DNA from: Pseudomonadota bacterium
GTDB taxonomy: Bacteria > Desulfobacterota > Desulfobacteria > Desulfobacterales > ETH-SRB1
Direction of reading: 5' to 3'
Assembly: GCA_018897415.1 (NCBI GenBank)
Contig: JAHIKR010000241.1
Coordinates: 1 to 8,679, forward strand
DNA length: 8,679 bases
In this document: positions 5,109-8,679 of the stretch, one piece after another
Numbering within the stretch: position 1 is the stretch's first letter
Layout: each line of letters opens with the position of its first letter
Notes under the pieces: model-generated
The model's database searches: none
The model's input: only the letters and a program-made list of their open reading frames with translations
Told to the model about the DNA's origin: nothing
Program-made: the position numbers and the translations under genes

Positions 5109-6818
5109 TTACACAATTCTTTTAAAAGATTTTTCTAAAGATTCTAAAGTCCAGCTTATCCAGGTTGGACGTCCGTGAGGACAATGTGACGGGTTTTCGC
5201 ATTCATCGAGCTGGGCAAGCAGGTCATTTATCTGTTTATCCAAAAGCCGCTGATTCGCTCTAATTGCTCCATGGCAGGCAATAAGCATCAGACACTGATC
5301 AATTGTCTTCTCCAGACCTTGAGTTAAACCAGATTCCAGCATTTTTTCTGAGATTTCCAAAATAATCGGCTTAATCTCCCTGTCTGCAAGAATAGCAGGA
5401 ACAGACTTAACCACAAAAGTTGTTCCGCCAAAGGGCTCAATTTCAAGTCCAAGTTTTTTCAGATCCGGAATAAGATTCTCAAGTATGTGTGCTTCTCTAT
5501 GTCCAATATCAATAGTTTCCGGCATTAAAAGTTTTTGAACTTCTATTTTTGAATTCATGGAAAGTTTTTTCAGATGCTCAAAAAGAATCCGTTCATGAGC
5601 TGCATGCTGATCAATAAGCACCAGATCATCATCTGACTCGCAAAGTATATATGTATTATGAAACTGACCAACTACCCTTAAATCACTAAAACGCTTTTCT
5701 TCCCAGAGACTTTTTTGCATAGCAGGAGAATCAGGAATATCTTTGATATATTTGCTGTACTGTGGGACAGACTCTGAAACAAAAAAAGGCTCTTGTCTGG
5801 AAGAATCAACTGAAGTCCATTTGGGCCGATCTGCATTATTCAATGTTTCTGATACAGCTTCTATCAATGTTTTATTAACTTTCTTCTGCTGTGCTAAACG
5901 AACCTCGTTTTTTGTTGGGTGAACATTTACGTCCACCTGATCATATGGGACCTTTATAAAAAGTACTGCAACAGGAAACTGCCCCTTGATCAATCTTCCG
6001 GCATATCCTTCAAAAAGCGATAGCTGTATTCCTCTATCCCGTACAAATCTGCCGTTTATATATATATAGATTCCCCTGGAAGTTTTTCTTGAAACCCGGC
6101 GAGATGAAATCCATCCTTTACCAGAAACAAAGCTGTCTTCAAATTTAATGCTTAAAAGATCATTTCTCATATCATTTCCGACAACATCTAAGACCCTGTT
6201 AAACGGATCGGGCGATGCAGACCAGTTTTTAACTGTTTTTTCATTATGATATAGTTTAAATTGGACATCAGGCCATCCCAATGCAATATTTGCAACGGTT
6301 TCTATAATACGCCCCATTTCTGTTTTTACTGTCTTTAAGAACTTCCGTCTGGCAGGAGTATTGAAGAAAAGATGCCTGGCGGTTATCATTGTGCCAATAG
6401 GGGCACCAATTTCAGCGACCTTTTTTATTGTCCCTCCCTCTACAAAGACCTCTGTGCCAACTTCGGATATTTCATCTCTTGTAATAAGAGAAAATTTGGA
6501 AACAGAGGCAATGCTTGGGAGCGCTTCACCTCTAAAACCAAGTGTCTTTATAGAAAATAAATCTCTGTCCTTATAGATTTTACTGGTTGCGTAACGTTCC
6601 AGGGAAAGGAGTGCATCATCATGGCTCATTCCAATGCCATTGTCAGAAACCCGCATCAGAGACAGGCCGCCATTTTCAATCTCGATTATGACTCTTGTGC
6701 TTCCTGCATCCAGTGAATTTTCTACGAGTTCCTTTATAACTGAAGAAGGGCACTCTACGACTTCGCCAGCAGCTATCTTATTGGAAAGAATTTCTGGAAG
6801 TATTTTTATCTTGGACAC
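5109..6818 (-). CDS. mutL: DNA mismatch repair protein MutL, endonuclease type
   Basis: MutL couples mismatch recognition by MutS to strand nicking and excision. The N-terminal GHKL ATPase shows EILSNKIAAGEVV, KELVENSLDAGS (catalytic Glu about residue 30), DNGIGM (59-64), TLGFRGEAL, LFFNTPARRKFLK and VNVHPTKNEVR. A linker leads to the C-terminal dimer/endonuclease domain with DQHAAHERILFE (from about 403), an exact DQHA-x2-E-x4-E metal-binding motif, plus ACHGAIRA (about 514-521) and CPHGRPT (about 546-552). These sites mean it should cut DNA itself, as in bacteria without MutH. I place the start at GTG 6818 (569 residues, beginning SKIKILPEIL), 19 bp after the stop of the small ORF upstream. 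An in-frame ATG at 6920 would add 34 residues without family similarity and overlap that ORF by 83 bp. The Shine-Dalgarno for the GTG is weak (GAGAGA, 12 nt away). Last gene of the gatC-gatA-ORF-mutL run. Confidence 0.95.
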   Translation of the reverse strand: MSKIKILPEILSNKIAAGEVVECPSSVIKELVENSLDAGSTRVIIEIENGGLSLMRVSDNGIGMSHDDALLSLERYATSKIYKDRDLFSIKTLGFRGEALPSIASVSKFSLITRDEISEVGTEVFVEGGTIKKVAEIGAPIGTMITARHLFFNTPARRKFLKTVKTEMGRIIETVANIALGWPDVQFKLYHNEKTVKNWSASPDPFNRVLDVVGNDMRNDLLSIKFEDSFVSGKGWISSRRVSRKTSRGIYIYINGRFVRDRGIQLSLFEGYAGRLIKGQFPVAVLFIKVPYDQVDVNVHPTKNEVRLAQQKKVNKTLIEAVSETLNNADRPKWTSVDSSRQEPFFVSESVPQYSKYIKDIPDSPAMQKSLWEEKRFSDLRVVGQFHNTYILCESDDDLVLIDQHAAHERILFEHLKKLSMNSKIEVQKLLMPETIDIGHREAHILENLIPDLKKLGLEIEPFGGTTFVVKSVPAILADREIKPIILEISEKMLESGLTQGLEKTIDQCLMLIACHGAIRANQRLLDKQINDLLAQLDECENPSHCPHGRPTWISWTLESLEKSFKRIV

Positions 6819-6837
6819 GTTTAGCCCACATCTCTCA

Positions 6838-7017
6838 TTAACAGGCTTTACCAAGAACAAAGCGCCGTAAAAATTCTGCTTCCTTTGGAGAAAGGTCAAA
6901 TTTGATGCAGGCTTCCTCAATAATTTTATTCAAGTCTTTCCCCTGCTCAAACTGCCTTTCTTCGGAAACCCACTTAACTGCCTTTCTTATTTCTTCGCCT
7001 TCTGGTTGAATAGTCAT
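6838..7017 (-). CDS. Small conserved-looking 59-residue protein of unknown function
   Basis: The ORF starts at ATG 7017 with AAAGGA nine nt upstream, ends at TAA 6838, and fills the gap between gatA and mutL with 19-bp spacing on each side, exactly like the other joints of this operon. The protein begins MTIQPEGEEIRKAVKWVSEE and ends SPKEAEFLRRFVLGKAC. It is charged, has no signal peptide or membrane segment, and should be mostly alpha-helical: one helix at about 6-24, a second at 27-40, then an SPKEAEF helix cap and a third helix. The layout is reminiscent of small helical adaptor or DNA-binding folds but no motif proves that. I have an impression that similar short proteins with a PEG..RKAV.W start sit next to mutL or gatA in other Desulfobacterota, which is unverified memory. 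The function is not known. The good ribosome binding site and spacing make it a real gene. Confidence 0.82.
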   Translation of the reverse strand: MTIQPEGEEIRKAVKWVSEERQFEQGKDLNKIIEEACIKFDLSPKEAEFLRRFVLGKAC

Positions 7018-7036
7018 GCTTTTTATCCTTTTAATG

Positions 7037-8497
7037 CTATAATATAGGTTTTTTGTTGTGAAAATCTGTTGCCTGCTCGAAATTGTATGCCACTTTAATC
7101 ATCTTTTCCTCATTAAAATGTTCTCCCATAATCTGCAGGCCTATTGGAAGTCCTTGTGTTGAAAATCCGCATGGTACCGACATGCCTGGTATCCCTGCAA
7201 GATTTGCCGAAAGGGTAAATATGTCAGACAGATACATCTTTAGGGGATCTTCTATTTTTTCCCCTATCTTAAACGCCGGCGTTGGTGCTACAGGAGATAA
7301 CAACACATCACAAGTTTCAAACGCGTTTTTAAAATCTTCTATAATCAACGTACGTACCTGGGAAGCTTTCCTGTAATATGCATCGTAATAACCAGATGAA
7401 AGGCAGTAAGTCCCTATTATTATACGACGTTTGACCTCGGAACCAAACCCCATTGATCTTGTGCTTCTGTACATCTCTATAAGATCATTCTTACCTTTAT
7501 CTCTTAAACCATACTTTACACCATCATATCTGGCAAGATTTGAACTGGCCTCTGAAGGGGCGATAACATAATAGGCCGCAACTGCATATTCGGTATAGGG
7601 AAGAGAGACTTCTACACATTCAGCACCAAGGCCTTCAATGGTCTTTACTGCATTTTTCACCGCTTCTGAAACCTCAACATCCAGACCAGCTAAAGAATCA
7701 TATTCCTTTGAGATGCCGACTTTAATTCCTTTTAATCCTTCTTCAAGAAATGTTGTATAATCAGGCACATTTCTGGGTACTGATGTCGAATCTCCAGCGT
7801 CATGACCGGAAATAGCTTTCAACAATACAGCGCAATCCGCAACATCCTTTGTCAGAGGGCCAATCTGGTCGAGCGAAGAAGCAAATGCTATAAGGCCAAA
7901 ACGGGAAACTCTGCCATATGTCGGTTTCATACCAACCACTCCGCTGTGAGACGCCGGCTGCCTTATTGACCCTCCTGTATCTGAGCCAAGAGCCCCTAAA
8001 CACATATCAGCAGCAACAGCCGCTGCCGACCCTCCGCTTGAACCGCCAGGAATATATGCTAAATCCCATGGATTATGAGTCGGTTTAATGCCTGAGTATT
8101 CTGTAGATGAACCCATAGCAAATTCATCCATGTTCACCTTTCCGACAATCACTGCACCTGCTTTTTTCAGCTTTTTTATTACAAAGGCATCATAAGGGGG
8201 CACAAAATTTTCAAGAATTTTTGACGCACATGTAGTACGAAGGCCTTCTGTGCAAATAAGATCTTTTATTGCCAAAGGTATGCCCATAAGTGGTGTAATA
8301 TCCCCTGCTGCAATAGCTTTGTCAGCTTTTTCTGCCTGAGCCATTGCTGTTTCAGCAGCAACAGTTATATATGCCCCCACGCGCGGTTCAACAGACTCAA
8401 TCCGACTAAGAACGCTTTTTGTCAGCTCTTGTGAAGATATCTCTTTGTTTTTTAATAGATTGTGGGCTTCGTGTATAGTAAGTTCATAGAGATTCAT
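7037..8497 (-). CDS. gatA: Aspartyl/glutamyl-tRNA amidotransferase subunit A
   Basis: GatA is the glutaminase subunit of GatCAB: it releases ammonia from Gln (or Asn), which GatB uses to turn Glu-tRNA(Gln) or Asp-tRNA(Asn) into the correct amidated forms in the cytoplasm. The 486-residue length is normal. The amidase-signature domain covers nearly the whole protein. The Ser-cisSer-Lys triad is visible as K78 (GIPLAIKD), S153 (PGGSSGGSAAAVAA) and S177 (GSDTGGSIRQPA), each one residue lower than K79/S154/S178 of Staphylococcus aureus GatA. Also typical are VGKVNMDEFAMGSSTE, GVVGMKPTYGRVSRFGLIAFASSLDQIGP and the C-terminal NLAGIPGMSVPCGF and LPIGLQIMG. AAGGAG lies 12 nt before the ATG. It follows gatC by 19 bp and precedes the 59-residue ORF by 19 bp. 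gatB is not in the window, so it is either further upstream or elsewhere. Confidence 0.97.
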   Translation of the reverse strand: MNLYELTIHEAHNLLKNKEISSQELTKSVLSRIESVEPRVGAYITVAAETAMAQAEKADKAIAAGDITPLMGIPLAIKDLICTEGLRTTCASKILENFVPPYDAFVIKKLKKAGAVIVGKVNMDEFAMGSSTEYSGIKPTHNPWDLAYIPGGSSGGSAAAVAADMCLGALGSDTGGSIRQPASHSGVVGMKPTYGRVSRFGLIAFASSLDQIGPLTKDVADCAVLLKAISGHDAGDSTSVPRNVPDYTTFLEEGLKGIKVGISKEYDSLAGLDVEVSEAVKNAVKTIEGLGAECVEVSLPYTEYAVAAYYVIAPSEASSNLARYDGVKYGLRDKGKNDLIEMYRSTRSMGFGSEVKRRIIIGTYCLSSGYYDAYYRKASQVRTLIIEDFKNAFETCDVLLSPVAPTPAFKIGEKIEDPLKMYLSDIFTLSANLAGIPGMSVPCGFSTQGLPIGLQIMGEHFNEEKMIKVAYNFEQATDFHNKKPIL

Positions 8498-8516
8498 TTT
8501 GTATTTTTGCTCCTTT

Positions 8517-8679
8517 TTACCCTATAACTTTCGGAACCACAAAATTCCCATCCTCTTTTTCAGGAGCATTTGCAAGAGCTTTACTTCTGTCAAGATGCTC
8601 TTTAATTCTGTCTTCTCGAAAAACATTGGTAAGAAAAATCGCATGTGAAGTTGGAGATACACCTTCTGTATCAACGCGA
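8517..8679 (-). CDS. gatC: Aspartyl/glutamyl-tRNA amidotransferase subunit C, 3' part
   Basis: The last 53 codons of gatC; the 5' end lies beyond the right edge of the window. The visible protein reads VDTEGVSPTSHA, then NVFREDRIKEHLDRSKALANAPEKEDG and FVVPKVIG at the C-terminus, the standard ending of GatC (VFREDE...ALANAPE...FF.VPKVI). GatC is a small stabilising belt between GatA and GatB and has no active site of its own. TAA is at 8517-8519, 19 bp before the gatA ATG. The operon promoter must be to the right, outside the window. Confidence 0.95.
   Translation of the reverse strand, partial: RVDTEGVSPTSHAIFLTNVFREDRIKEHLDRSKALANAPEKEDGNFVVPKVIG

Noticed and set aside
4951..5178. 75-residue open frame rich in Leu, Ser, Ala and Cys
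   Set aside because: It is read from the heptamer array, starts at a TTG within it, has no ribosome binding site and runs antisense into the end of mutL. Any frame through the array stays open.
6819..6920. 34-residue N-terminal extension of MutL from the upstream ATG
   Set aside because: It overlaps the well-supported 59-residue ORF and does not resemble the MutL N-terminus, which starts at SKIKILPEIL.

Overview
The window looks like a stretch of AT-rich chromosome from a Gram-negative, probably a Desulfobacterota (deltaproteobacterial) lineage. This is an inference. It rests on three outer-membrane beta-barrel genes, a gatC-gatA-small ORF-mutL gene order, a MutL with the endonuclease motif found in bacteria that lack MutH, and hairpin and direct-repeat families of the kind common between genes in that group. 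No rRNA, tRNA, CRISPR array or intact transposase gene is present.

Layout. Positions 1-280 are non-coding and hold a short hairpin repeat, a plausible sigma-70-type promoter and several inverted and direct repeats. A stand-alone receiver-domain response regulator (281-679, +) follows, then an OprO/OprP-type porin (769-1980, +). That porin converges on a second, unrelated, acidic-loop porin (2059-3189, -), and a bidirectional hairpin terminator lies between them. The gap 3190-3681 separates the second porin from a divergent FadL/OmpP1-family channel (3682-4914, +). It contains what looks like a complete 177-bp miniature transposable element with 12-bp perfect terminal inverted repeats and a 5-bp target duplication, and, nearer fadL, a consensus -10 overlapping an operator-like palindrome. 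FadL converges on mutL, and the gap there is mostly a 22-unit heptanucleotide array (4947-5100) ending 8 bp from the mutL stop codon. The rest is one leftward operon: gatC (partial at the window edge), gatA, an unnamed 59-residue ORF and mutL, each separated by about 19 bp.

How the parts fit. The left half is envelope transport (three barrels of different families) with a possible local signalling input from the receiver protein. The right half is informational housekeeping: GatC and GatA are two of the three subunits of the tRNA-dependent amidotransferase that finishes Gln-tRNA(Gln) and/or Asn-tRNA(Asn) by amidation, and MutL is the mismatch-repair nicking endonuclease. The most unusual items are not proteins. 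They are the miniature element with nested repeats, the compensatory changes between three copies of one hairpin, and the block-structured, slippage-prone heptamer array next to the gene whose product normally suppresses slippage.
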